Source: Candidatus Lambdaproteobacteria bacterium (GTDB taxonomy: Bacteria; SAR324; JACQKK01). Taken from it: a stretch of DNA of 41,383 nucleotides. The stretch spans positions 1-41,383 of the forward strand of contig JACQKK010000202.1 of the NCBI GenBank assembly GCA_016204605.1, given 5' to 3'. The translations under genes and the position numbers were made by a program. Under the pieces are notes generated by a model. The model saw nothing but the letters and a program-made list of their open reading frames with translations. It did no database searches and was not told the DNA's origin. Within the stretch, counting starts at the first letter, position 1, and each line of letters begins with the position of its first letter. Below are positions 21,893 to 30,117 of this stretch, piece by piece.

Positions 21893-22894
21893 ATGGAAAT
21901 CCTGCAGCGGCGGTGCGCACTGCGCGTCGTGGGGCCTGCGGCGATCCTGACCGCGATCCTGCTGCTCGGGCTGCCCCCCCGACCGCGGGCGGACGTCGTC
22001 CGGCGCGAGGGTGCGCTGGTCACGATCCGCGAGACGGGCGAGGCGCAGCTCGGCGACGGCACCAAGGCCCAGGTCAAGGAGAAGGCGAAAGCCGAGGCCC
22101 TGCGCCGCGCGCTCGAGATCGGCGTGGGGGTTCACGTCACGTCGCAGACCACGGTCAAGAACCTGGAAGTCGCGAAGGACGTGGTGAACTCCTACTCCAA
22201 GGCCTACGTCAAGTCGGTACGCGAGGTGCGCTACGACTACGATGCAGTCAAGGAATCCGGACGCTACGAAGGCGAGTTCACGATCGATACCGCCTCGATG
22301 GCCGCCATGGCGGAGGCGGAGCAGGCGCTCGCCGCGAGCCGCGACAAGCCCATCGAGGCCAGCGTGTTCGTGTTCGATGCGCAGGGCCGCATGCTTCCCG
22401 AAGGCGGCACCGTGCGCAAGGGAGACCGCTTCAACGTCATGGTGCAGCCCCTCTCCGAGGTCCACGCGTATGTGATCGGCCGGGATTCGCGCGGCAACCT
22501 GTTCACGATCTTCCCGAATCGCGACGTCTCCCAGGTCGAGAACCCGCTGCGCGCGGGGACGCAGTACTACTTCCCGCCGCGGGATTCCGATCTGGTGTTC
22601 GCGTTCGATGAGAACCCGGGGCGGGAAACCTTCCACTTCCTGTTCTCGGCCGTACCGATGGCCGACATGGATGCCCTGTTCGAGAAGCTCCAGCGCGTGG
22701 CCAGCGTCGGCGAGCGGGAGACGCTGGCGCCGATCATCCAGGAGCGGGTGGCCACCCGCGGCTTCGCCGTCCAGTCCAAGACCACCCACGCACCGGTGGC
22801 GCTCGCCGACAATAGGACGGAACGCGCCGTGGGAGAAGTGCTCAAGGGCAGCGGCGCCTTCGTGAAATCGCTCTCGTTCCAGCACGCGCCATGA
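21893..22894 (+). CDS. Exported LPP20/FlgT-like plus DUF4384 domain protein
   Basis: 333 aa. An N-terminal hydrophobic segment (ILTAILLLGLPPRPRA) is a signal peptide or anchor. Residues about 40-140 match the LPP20/FlgT-N type fold: GEAQLGDG, AKAEALRRALEIGVGVHVTSQT, then YDYDAVKESGRYEGEFTID. Residues about 165-270 are a DUF4384 domain: VRKGDRFNVMVQPLSEVHAYVIGRD, LFTIFPNRDVSQVENPLRAG, YYFPP. Such proteins are usually envelope components of secretion, flagellar or caspase-like protease loci, but none is nearby. GAGGAGG lies just upstream. No cysteine lipobox is visible. Confidence 0.8.
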   Translation: MEILQRRCALRVVGPAAILTAILLLGLPPRPRADVVRREGALVTIRETGEAQLGDGTKAQVKEKAKAEALRRALEIGVGVHVTSQTTVKNLEVAKDVVNSYSKAYVKSVREVRYDYDAVKESGRYEGEFTIDTASMAAMAEAEQALAASRDKPIEASVFVFDAQGRMLPEGGTVRKGDRFNVMVQPLSEVHAYVIGRDSRGNLFTIFPNRDVSQVENPLRAGTQYYFPPRDSDLVFAFDENPGRETFHFLFSAVPMADMDALFEKLQRVASVGERETLAPIIQERVATRGFAVQSKTTHAPVALADNRTERAVGEVLKGSGAFVKSLSFQHAP

Positions 22895-22974
22895 GCGGGC
22901 TTTCACCGCAGCATGACCGCCGCGTCGTGCCCCCGGGGGGCTCGAGGCTCGGCTCGCGCCACTCCGGTGACCGG

Positions 22975-23008
22975 CCCTCTCCATGTCAACGGAGAGGGAG
23001 GGGTGAGG
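22975..23008 (+). repeat. Dispersed palindromic element (copy 2)
   Basis: CCCTCTCC (22975-22982) and GGAGAGGG (22991-22998) around ATGTCAAC, followed by AGGGGTGAGG. Same layout, loop and 3' tail as the copy at 5711. Confidence 0.7.
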
Positions 23009-23200
23009 CTGATCGCACTACGGCGCTCCGAGCAGCTTCACCCCCTTCGTTCTCCTCTCCATCGGTGATGGCGAGGGGGAGGGCGCGCCAGAAGCGAGAG
23101 TGAGATGGTTGACGAGATCGGCCCATCTAGAAAGCGAAATGGTATGAAGCCACACGGGCGAGCCTGGTCGGCCCAAGTCACCAAGGCATGGTGGCGAACT

Positions 23201-23288
23201 GCGGATGGCGGTCGGGGTGCCACCCGCCGAACAGCACCCAGCGTTCCAAAATTGGCGTTGCAGGTTCAAATCCTGCTTCCCATTCCGC
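23201..23288 (+). pseudogene. tRNA-like remnant with an intact T-arm
   Basis: A canonical T-arm is present: GCAGG-TTCAAAT-CCTGC (23260-23276). Upstream GGGTGC pairs with GCACCC in the D-arm position, and the anticodon region reads GTTCCAAAATTG. GCGGATGG (23201-23208) pairs with CCATTCCGC (23280-23288) with one bulge. The D-loop GG and a 7-nt anticodon loop are missing, and 3 nt separate the T-stem from the outer stem, so it is not a working tRNA by canonical rules. The variable region GCGTT next to CCAAA recalls tRNA-Trp. Folded by eye. Confidence 0.35.
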
Positions 23289-23430
23289 GAACGGACACCG
23301 TTGACCAAAGGCGAGACCCCCTATCCTGTCGAGAGACAACGATGGCAGAGTGAATGCGCCGACCGCCATGCCTCCCTCTGCTCCGCAGGGACAAGAGTGT
23401 GGGGGTTGGGGCCGCGCTTACCGTTCCCCG

Positions 23431-23847
23431 CTAAGTTTGCCCCAGCGCCCGTTCCAACGCCACCCAGGCCAGCAGGGCGCAGCCGGTGCGGCTGCGGTGA
23501 TTCCGCAATTCCAGCAGTGGCCGCAGCGATTCCAGGTCGGGGGGCAGGTCGGCCTCCCCTTCGAGCGCGGAACGCCACTGGCCGGCCCACCGGCGGGCCT
23601 CATCCGCCCTGTGGCCCTGCACGATCACCGACATCAGCGAAGCACTTGCTTGGGAGATGACGCACCCGCGCACCGCGACGCGTACCTGCTCCACGTGCTG
23701 GCCGGTCAGGCGCAGGGTCACCTCCAGCTCGTCACCGCAAAGGGGATTGGCGGCGCGGGCCTGGTGGGTTGGGTGCGCCACGCGCCCGGTATTCTGTGGA
23801 TGGCGGGAGTGCTCCAGCACCGTCGCCCGGTACAAGTCCTGGCTCAT
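23431..23847 (-). CDS. sufU: SufU/IscU-type iron-sulfur scaffold protein
   Basis: 138 aa. The U-type scaffold fold, with cluster/zinc ligands Cys37 and Asp39 (NPLCGDELEV), Cys62 (RGCVISQASASLM) and Cys123 (RTGCALLAW). It accepts persulfide sulfur from SufS. Start ATG 23847 overlaps the sufS stop (ATGA), so the pair is translationally coupled. Last gene of the cox operon; here it may serve the 2Fe-2S clusters of CoxS or sulfur supply to the Mo cofactor. Confidence 0.88.
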   Translation of the reverse strand: MSQDLYRATVLEHSRHPQNTGRVAHPTHQARAANPLCGDELEVTLRLTGQHVEQVRVAVRGCVISQASASLMSVIVQGHRADEARRWAGQWRSALEGEADLPPDLESLRPLLELRNHRSRTGCALLAWVALERALGQT

Positions 23848-25067
23848 GACGCCAGCGCTGCGCGCACGGTGGACAAACCGGCCACCAGGCGGTCCACGTC
23901 CTCCGTGCTGGAATAGATGGCCAGGCTGGCGCGCAGCGTGGCCGTGACCCCCAGCCGCCGCATCAGCGGCTGGCAGCAATGGTGTCCCGCGCGCAGGGCG
24001 ACGCCCTGGCCGTCGAGCAGTTCCGCCGCATCGTGGGGGTGGACGCCAGGCAGGTTGAACGCAAACACGCCCGCGCGCAGCACCGGTTTCTTGGGGCCGA
24101 ATAGTGTCAGCCCCGGCACCGCCAGCAGACGCTCCAGGGCATAGGCGGTCAACCGCTGCTCATGGCGCAGGGCCTCCTCCATCCGAGGCCGCAGGTAATC
24201 GAGGGCCGCCCCCAGGGCGTGGGCATCCGCCACACTGGGCGTCCCCGCTTCCAGGCGCGCTGGCAGTGGCCCCCAGCGTGCAGTCTGCGCCTCCACCCAC
24301 TCGATCATGCCGCCGCCCCCCTGCACCGGCTCTACCTCCTCCAGACAATCCGGCTTGCCGTAGAGCGCGCCGATCCCGGTGGGGCCATAGAGCTTGTGCC
24401 CGGAGACGGCCAGGAAGTCGCAGTCCAATGCTCGCACGTCGAATCGCAGGTGGGCCGCGGCCTGAGCGGCGTCCACGACCACTCGTGCACCCACCGCATG
24501 GGCGCGGGCAACGATTTCCCCGAGGGGCGTGACGGTTCCCAGCACGTTCGAGGTGAGCGACACCGCGACCAGTCGCGTGCGCGGCCCGATCAGGCTCAAG
24601 AGATGTCCGACGTCGAGGGTCTGATCCGCGCCCAGACGGGCCAGGCGCAGGCTGGCTCCGGTGTGCCGCGCGGCCATCTGCCAGGGTATCAGATTGGAGT
24701 GATGCTCCACTTCTGTGGCCACGATCTCGTCCCCCGGTCGCAAGCGCGACCCCGCCCAACCCGCCGCCACCAGGTTCAGCGCCTCCGTGGTACCCCGGGT
24801 GAACACGATGCTGCGGGGCGAGTCCGCTCCCAGATGCCGGGCCACTTTGGCCCGCGCGGACTCATACAAGGCGCTGGCCTCTTCGGAGAGCGTGTACACG
24901 CCACGGTGCACATTGGCGTTGTGCTGCTCGTAGAATACCGTCAGCGCCTCGATCACGGCGCGGGGCTTCTGGGTGGTCGCGGCACTGTCCAGATAGGCCA
25001 GGGGCTGACCGTGGATGCGCCGCTGCAGAATGGGGAAGTCCCCGCGAAAGGATGCTGCCTCGACCAT
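23844..25067 (-). CDS. sufS: SufS-type cysteine desulfurase
   Basis: 407 aa, standard for group II cysteine desulfurases. PLP enzyme that takes sulfur from L-cysteine as a persulfide. N-terminal LDSAATTQKP, PLP lysine Lys225 in SGHKLYGPTGIG, and catalytic Cys364 in RAGHHCCQPLM. It begins 6 bp after the coxI stop and overlaps sufU. No sufBCD genes are adjacent, which argues for a dedicated task within the cox cluster. Confidence 0.94.
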   Translation of the reverse strand: MVEAASFRGDFPILQRRIHGQPLAYLDSAATTQKPRAVIEALTVFYEQHNANVHRGVYTLSEEASALYESARAKVARHLGADSPRSIVFTRGTTEALNLVAAGWAGSRLRPGDEIVATEVEHHSNLIPWQMAARHTGASLRLARLGADQTLDVGHLLSLIGPRTRLVAVSLTSNVLGTVTPLGEIVARAHAVGARVVVDAAQAAAHLRFDVRALDCDFLAVSGHKLYGPTGIGALYGKPDCLEEVEPVQGGGGMIEWVEAQTARWGPLPARLEAGTPSVADAHALGAALDYLRPRMEEALRHEQRLTAYALERLLAVPGLTLFGPKKPVLRAGVFAFNLPGVHPHDAAELLDGQGVALRAGHHCCQPLMRRLGVTATLRASLAIYSSTEDVDRLVAGLSTVRAALAS

Positions 25068-25073
25068 GGCCCC

Positions 25074-26417
25074 CTACTGGAACAGATCGCGGCACGTCTG
25101 GCCGCGCCCCGATGTTGCGGAGGTGTCCTGCTCGATCAGCGGCCGGCACGAACCGCCCCGGTGCATGGCCACCATTTCCGCCAGGATGCTGAACGCGATC
25201 TCCGTGGGGTTGAGCGCTCCCAGGTCCAGCCCGGCTGGCGCAAATACCTGCCTCATGCGCGCGTCGCCCAAGCCCCGCTCCCGCAGAAAATTCAGCACCA
25301 GTTTGGAGCGCCTTGCGCTGGCAACGAGGCCGATATAGGCAGCCTGGCCCTCCAGGGCCTTCTGCATAGAGAGGTGATCCCCCTTGTGCAGCGTCGCGAT
25401 GACGACCTGGGTCTCCGGCGTGATGTCCAAGCGGGCATAGTCCAGGTCGCCAGTGACCAGGCAGGTCGAGGACGGAAAGTCCTCCGGGGCGGCCTGGATG
25501 GCGTTGACGGTCACGGCCCTCCCTGCCAGGGCACCCAGGCGGGCCAGTTCTTCCGCGATGCGACCGCTGCCCACGACCACCAACGGCGGAGACGGACCGC
25601 CGGAACCGGCAGAATGCATACCGTTCGGGACGTGCGTTTCCCGCACCAGCCGCAGGGGTAGTCCGGAGCGTTGCCGCTCCCACATCAGCAGCTCGCTCAG
25701 CACGCTGAAGGATATCTCCTCCAGTGTGCGGGCGCCCAAATCGAGCCCGGCCGGCGAGCGCAGTGCGGACAGTGTGGCGGCGGCATGCCCGTCCCGCGCC
25801 AAGCGGGCGCGCAGGCCCTGGGCCAGGCCACGGCTGGCGACCATGGCCACATAACCGGGCTGGGCCGGCAGCACGCGCTCCAGGATGGTGGCTTGCTCCC
25901 CGTGATCACCGGCAATGATCACCGCCGCACCCTCCTCCGGCGCAAAAGCCGCCCAGTCTCCTCGCACCACCGTCTCCGCCGTGGGAAAGTGCTCGGCCTC
26001 GGCCTGCGGGGCATGCACGGCCACGGCGTAGCCCAGCAGGCCGGCCATGGCGGAAATGTGGCGGGCCAGCCGGTCGCTGCCGGCGACGACCAGGCGCCGG
26101 GGCGGAAACCGGGGCTCCAGGTACACGTCCATGTTGCCGCCGCAGGGCATGCCGACGCCCAGCACCTCGTCATCCAGGTCCACCCGCACGATGCGGGTCT
26201 GGCGCTCGGCCAAGGCCTTGAGCGCCTCTTCGCGCACGAGACTCTCGGCGCATCCGCCGCCCACCCAGCCGAACAGGTTGCGCCCCCGGTCGTCGATGAC
26301 GGCCTTGGAGCCGGGCTTGGCCGAAGCCGATCCCAGCACCCGGATCACGGTCGCCAGTACACACGGTTTCCGTTCCGCCAGCAGGCGCTTTGAGATGTCG
26401 TAGACGTCCAACGTCAT
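25074..26417 (-). CDS. coxI: CoxI/XdhC-type maturation protein with duplicated Rossmann domain
   Basis: 447 aa, longer than usual XdhC/CoxI proteins. Residues 1-100 are the XdhC/CoxI N-terminal domain (GSASAKPGSKAVI, GWVGGGCAESLV, MPCGGNMDVYLEP). A first Rossmann half is at about 108-246 (LVVAGSDRLARHISAMAGLLGY, ending LDLGARTLEEISFSVLSELL). A second, parallel copy is at about 279-420 (LVVVGSGRIAEELARLGALAG, ending LDLGALNPTEIAFSILAEMV). The family inserts or sulfurates the Mo cofactor of xanthine-dehydrogenase-type enzymes. ATG 26417 overlaps the mocA-like stop; the in-frame extension to 26771 is a shadow of that gene. Confidence 0.88.
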   Translation of the reverse strand: MTLDVYDISKRLLAERKPCVLATVIRVLGSASAKPGSKAVIDDRGRNLFGWVGGGCAESLVREEALKALAERQTRIVRVDLDDEVLGVGMPCGGNMDVYLEPRFPPRRLVVAGSDRLARHISAMAGLLGYAVAVHAPQAEAEHFPTAETVVRGDWAAFAPEEGAAVIIAGDHGEQATILERVLPAQPGYVAMVASRGLAQGLRARLARDGHAAATLSALRSPAGLDLGARTLEEISFSVLSELLMWERQRSGLPLRLVRETHVPNGMHSAGSGGPSPPLVVVGSGRIAEELARLGALAGRAVTVNAIQAAPEDFPSSTCLVTGDLDYARLDITPETQVVIATLHKGDHLSMQKALEGQAAYIGLVASARRSKLVLNFLRERGLGDARMRQVFAPAGLDLGALNPTEIAFSILAEMVAMHRGGSCRPLIEQDTSATSGRGQTCRDLFQ

Positions 26418-27046
26418 GGAAGGCTCTCTCCGCCCGCAGCGCGCTGCTGGCCATGCAACGCCAGCAGCCGCTGATAATCCTCGGGAGTATCGATGTCCCA
26501 CACGGCGTGATCGTTGCCCAGCTCCACGGCCAGCACCTGCTCCGGGTAGCGCTGGACGATGCCCTTGCAACCCCCGATGGGACCGCGCGCCTGCGCCACC
26601 TCCTCCCGGTAGCGGGCCGCAAACAGCACGGGATTGCCCCGCCGACCCTGGTGGCTGGCCAGCAGGATATCCTTGCCGGCGGGTCGCCCGGAGAACGCTG
26701 CCAGCAGCCGGGCCAAATCCTGAGCTTCCAGCAGCGGCATATCCGTCAGGCAAATCATGTACCCGTCGCATCCCGCGGGTGCGGCCCGCAGCCCGGCACG
26801 GATGGAACCCGCCATGCCCTCCTCGTAGGCAGGATTTTCCGCGACGGTGACGGGCCGATTCTCCAGCAACGGCCGCACCCGGTCCGCGTCGTGGCCCAGC
26901 ACGGCCACGGTGGACTCCACTCCCGACGCGATCACCGCGTCCACCATCCGCTCGATAAGGGTGGTACCGCGAAAGGGGAGCAGCAGCTTGTTCTGCCCCC
27001 CCATGCGGGTAGACTGCCCCGCGGCCAAAACGATTGCGGTCATCAT
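26414..27046 (-). CDS. mocA: MocA-like molybdenum cofactor cytidylyltransferase
   Basis: 210 aa. Nucleotidyltransferase with the signature LAAGQSTRMGGQNKLLLP (about residues 7-24) of the MocA type rather than the LAGGxS type of MobA, then DGYMICLTDMPLL and the C-terminal WDIDTPEDYQRL. It should join CMP to Mo-molybdopterin, giving the MCD cofactor used by CO dehydrogenase. Normally followed by a GD-GAR motif; here the segment reads GPIGGCKGIVQ, a modest departure. Start is 4 bp after coxF and the stop overlaps coxI. Confidence 0.88.
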   Translation of the reverse strand: MMTAIVLAAGQSTRMGGQNKLLLPFRGTTLIERMVDAVIASGVESTVAVLGHDADRVRPLLENRPVTVAENPAYEEGMAGSIRAGLRAAPAGCDGYMICLTDMPLLEAQDLARLLAAFSGRPAGKDILLASHQGRRGNPVLFAARYREEVAQARGPIGGCKGIVQRYPEQVLAVELGNDHAVWDIDTPEDYQRLLALHGQQRAAGGESLP

Positions 27047-27050
27047 GGCG

Positions 27051-28016
27051 TCACCCCTGTCTCAGGAAGCGTTCCGGGTCCTGCTCGAACTTCTGCTGGC
27101 AGCCGCTGCAGCAAAAATAGACCTTCTGCCCGTTGTGCTCGGATACGTATCTGGCGGTGGCCGGGTCCACGGTCATGTGACAGACCGGGTCCAGCGCCGT
27201 GCGCGGTGGCGAAGCGAGCGGAGCCGAGGCGGCCGCCGCACCGGGGATTGCGCGGCGCCGCTGCACGATTTCTGCCAGGACGCTCAGCGCAATTTCCTCC
27301 GGCTCCACTGCCTTCTGCATCATGCCCGCGGGGGCCTGGACCTGTTCCAGCATGGTTGGCGGCAGACCCTGTTGGGCCAGGTAGGCGGAGACTGCCTGCC
27401 ATTTCTTGGTGCTGGCCACAAACCCCAGGTAATGGGGCTGCGCCCGGGCGGCCGCCAGCATGGCGCCCTCGTCATCCTCCCCCTGGGTGGATACAACGAT
27501 GAAGCTCTGCCGGGCCCGCTCCACGCGGCCGAGGTCCCAATCCCGATGGCGACCGTCCACACCGGGAAAGTCCTGCTCCCGGGCATGTGGGGAAAAGACG
27601 TGCACGCGGTACTTCAGCGTTCTGGCCAGTTGCGCCAAGGCCCGCGCAACAGGCGATCGGCCCAGAATCAACACTTGCGGGAGCGGCAGCACGGGCTCCA
27701 CGAAGATGTCCATGGTTCCTCCGCTGTGGCAGACCATCTCATACGTCACCAGACCGTCGACCTCGGCCGTGCCCTTGTGGGGCGTGATCCGTACCAGCCG
27801 AGGAGTCCCCTCCCGCAGGGCGCGCTGCGCTTCCTCCAATACGATGGGTTGGGCGCAGCCGCCGCCGATCCAGCCGCTGATGCTGCCATCGGGGGTGATC
27901 AATGCCCGCGCTCCGGGCTTGGCGGAGGTGGGCGCCTCGCAACGCACCACCAGGGCCATCACGAACGCTTGCTCCCGGTTCGCCAATCGTTCCGCCAGCG
28001 CGTCGAGCGTATCCAT
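27051..28016 (-). CDS. coxF: CoxF/XdhC-family protein with C-terminal YHS domain
   Basis: 321 aa. XdhC/CoxI N-terminal domain (EAPTSAKPGARALI, GWIGGGCAQPIV, MVCHSGGTMDIFVEP) and Rossmann domain from about 113 (QVLILGRSPVARALAQLARTL) to 245. After an Ala/Pro linker, residues about 275-320 form a YHS metal-binding domain: DPVCHMTVDP, then VYFCCSGCQQKF, with Cys279, Cys302, Cys303 and Cys306. The XdhC part is a Mo-cofactor maturation module; the YHS part is typical of metal (often Cu) handling proteins. CO dehydrogenase needs a Cu-S-Mo centre, which makes the fusion functionally suggestive. It lies 28 bp after coxE. Confidence 0.87.
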   Translation of the reverse strand: MDTLDALAERLANREQAFVMALVVRCEAPTSAKPGARALITPDGSISGWIGGGCAQPIVLEEAQRALREGTPRLVRITPHKGTAEVDGLVTYEMVCHSGGTMDIFVEPVLPLPQVLILGRSPVARALAQLARTLKYRVHVFSPHAREQDFPGVDGRHRDWDLGRVERARQSFIVVSTQGEDDEGAMLAAARAQPHYLGFVASTKKWQAVSAYLAQQGLPPTMLEQVQAPAGMMQKAVEPEEIALSVLAEIVQRRRAIPGAAAASAPLASPPRTALDPVCHMTVDPATARYVSEHNGQKVYFCCSGCQQKFEQDPERFLRQG

Positions 28017-28044
28017 TGGACGTGTGCTCCAGGGTTCCGAAAGT

Positions 28045-29208
28045 TCACGAGGCCAGCAGGCGCTCCAGGTGCAGCAGGCTCTCGAGATTGTGCGCGGGGG
28101 CGAACACGTGAACGAGCGGCAGGGCCGCTTGCATGCCGCGGGCCAGGGGTTGATAGCCTTCGATCCCCAGCAGCGGATTGAGCCAGACGATCCTGCCTGC
28201 GCGACGGCGCACGGCCAGCAGGCTTTCGGCCAGGGGCTCCGGCTCGCCCACGTCCAAGCCGTCGCTGAGCACGACGAGGATGCTGTCGCGCCTCAGCAGC
28301 CGCCCTGCGTGCTCGCGCACCAACGTGGCCAGGCAATCCCCGATGCGGGTTCCGCCGCTCCAGCCCAAGCGCAGCGCCGCTATGGCGGCCAGGGCATCCT
28401 CCAGCCTGCGGCCAGACAAGGCGGGGGTCACCTCCACCAGGCGGGTGCTGAACACGAACGATGCGACCTTGCGGAACCGCCGCTGCAGGGCATGCGCAAA
28501 CCGAAGCAGCATCAGGCTGTAGAGTTCCATGCTGCCGCTCACGTCCAGCAGCAGCACCAGGCGGGGCTTGCGGCGGCGCGACCCCTTGAACACCCGGTAC
28601 AGGGGCTCTCCGCCGTGCTGCAGGTTCTTCCGCCAGGTACGGCGCAGATGCAGGCGTTGCGCGCCATCCGGGCCGCTCAGCCGGCGAGCCAGGCGCACGG
28701 CCATGCGTTGCCACAGACGCTGGCTCAATCGCTCCAGGCTGCGCCGGTCGGTCGCCTGCACCTGGGAGAAATCCACCCGCCGCAGCACCTCTTGCCCGCT
28801 GGCGCCGGCGTGGGCGTCTTCCCGCGATTGCCCTTCGGCCTCGTCCGTGTAGCCGATCGTAAACAGGGCCAGGGCACCGCCCGGCTCCGGTTGCCTGCCG
28901 GGAAGTGGCTCCGCAGGGATGGCCCGCGTGGGGTCGGCCGGGCACCAGAAGCCTTCGAACATCCGCTCGAACAGGGGCACGTCGTCCGGTGCGAGGCAGA
29001 GCAAGGCCCGCAGACCATCGCGGAAGGCCCCGAAGTCCTGCACCAGGAACAGGGCGGCGACACGCCCGGCATCCTGCGTTTCGCGCAGACCCACCCGCAG
29101 GCCGTGTCGCCGAGCCAGGCGGCAAAACCCGACCACCTTGTCGCGCGTGGCGGCGGCCAGTGCGGCGCTTTCCTCGTCACCGGCAAAGATCGGATGGGGC
29201 GCGGGCAT
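28045..29208 (-). CDS. coxE: CoxE: VWA-domain protein for CO dehydrogenase maturation
   Basis: 387 aa. The C-terminal von Willebrand A domain has its MIDAS motif DVSGSM at 222-227, the Thr-containing loop GWSGGTRIGDCL, and VLSDGLDVG. The N-terminal half is an all-helical segment found in CoxE/YehP-like proteins. It works with the MoxR ATPase CoxD in assembling the Cu-S-Mo centre of CO dehydrogenase. 24 bp after coxD. Confidence 0.92.
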   Translation of the reverse strand: MPAPHPIFAGDEESAALAAATRDKVVGFCRLARRHGLRVGLRETQDAGRVAALFLVQDFGAFRDGLRALLCLAPDDVPLFERMFEGFWCPADPTRAIPAEPLPGRQPEPGGALALFTIGYTDEAEGQSREDAHAGASGQEVLRRVDFSQVQATDRRSLERLSQRLWQRMAVRLARRLSGPDGAQRLHLRRTWRKNLQHGGEPLYRVFKGSRRRKPRLVLLLDVSGSMELYSLMLLRFAHALQRRFRKVASFVFSTRLVEVTPALSGRRLEDALAAIAALRLGWSGGTRIGDCLATLVREHAGRLLRRDSILVVLSDGLDVGEPEPLAESLLAVRRRAGRIVWLNPLLGIEGYQPLARGMQAALPLVHVFAPAHNLESLLHLERLLAS

Positions 29209-29232
29209 GGTACCTATCCCCTGGCGTAACGT

Positions 29233-30117
29233 TCAGCCGGTCGCCGCGGTCAACACCTGGTCCAGGTTGCAGGTCAGCTGCTCGAAGTCCGCGGCGGACT
29301 TGAGCAGACAGCCCCTCGTGGCCTCCAGCATGGCCGCGTCCACGGTCTGCTGGCCCAGCGCCAGCAAGGAGAGGGCCCAGTCGAGGGTCTCGGCGACTCC
29401 GGGGGGCTTTTCCAGCCGCAGCCGCCGCAGGGTCTGCACCAGGGCCACCACTTGCCGGCCCAGCGGTTCGCCCAATTCCGGCACCTTGATGCGCAGAATC
29501 TCCAGTTCCTTGGCGGCATCCGGATAATCGATCCAATGGTAGAGGCAGCGCCGCTTCAGGGCATCGGACAGCTCGCGGACGCGGTTGGACGTGAGGATCA
29601 CATGGGGGCGGTGGCGCGCCCGCACCGTGCCGATTTCGGGAATCGTGATCTGGAAATCGGACAGCATCTCCAGCAGGAAGGCCTCGAATTCCTCGTCGGC
29701 CCGGTCCACCTCGTCGATCAGCAGCACCGCCGGGGCGTGCTCGTGGGAAATGGCCCGCAGCAAGGGGCGCTCGAGCAAGAACTCGCGGCCGAAGATGTGG
29801 CGCTCCAGCGCCTGGGCATCCGCGTCGGAATGCTCCTGTGCTTTCATGGCCAGCAGTTGCCGCTGGTAGTTCCACTCGTAGACGGCCGCGTTCACGTCCA
29901 GCCCCTCGTAGCACTGCAGCCGAATCAGATCGGCATCGAGCGTGGCCGCCAGCACCTTGGCGGTCTCGGTCTTGCCCACGCCGGCGTGGCCCTCCAGCAG
30001 CAATGGTCGGCCCAGGCGCAACTGAAGAAAGACGGCCGTCATCAGCGGCCGCTCGGCCACGTAACCCTGCTGGCGGAACCCGCGCTCCAGGTCGGCCAGC
30101 GTTTGCGGTGCGGTCAT
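29233..30117 (-). CDS. coxD: CoxD: MoxR-type AAA+ ATPase
   Basis: 294 aa. Walker A GHAGVGKT at 43-50, Walker B VLLIDEVDRADEEF, sensor 1 VILTSNRVREL and the lid domain are all present, as in MoxR proteins. In Oligotropha CoxD acts as a chaperone needed to build the [CuSMoO2] active site. Its ATG 30117 overlaps the coxG stop. Confidence 0.93.
   Translation of the reverse strand: MTAPQTLADLERGFRQQGYVAERPLMTAVFLQLRLGRPLLLEGHAGVGKTETAKVLAATLDADLIRLQCYEGLDVNAAVYEWNYQRQLLAMKAQEHSDADAQALERHIFGREFLLERPLLRAISHEHAPAVLLIDEVDRADEEFEAFLLEMLSDFQITIPEIGTVRARHRPHVILTSNRVRELSDALKRRCLYHWIDYPDAAKELEILRIKVPELGEPLGRQVVALVQTLRRLRLEKPPGVAETLDWALSLLALGQQTVDAAMLEATRGCLLKSAADFEQLTCNLDQVLTAATG

Larger units (their letters stand above)
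22895..23430. other. Spacer with palindromic repeats and a tRNA-like remnant
   Basis: No protein gene supported. Holds a full dispersed palindrome (22975-23008), a second one around 23040-23090, and the tRNA-like segment at 23201-23288. Confidence 0.6.

Noticed and set aside
23201..23288. Selenocysteine tRNA (selC)
   Set aside because: The long structure suggested it, but no TCA anticodon is present outside the T-loop and the 8-bp acceptor with G discriminator is not there.
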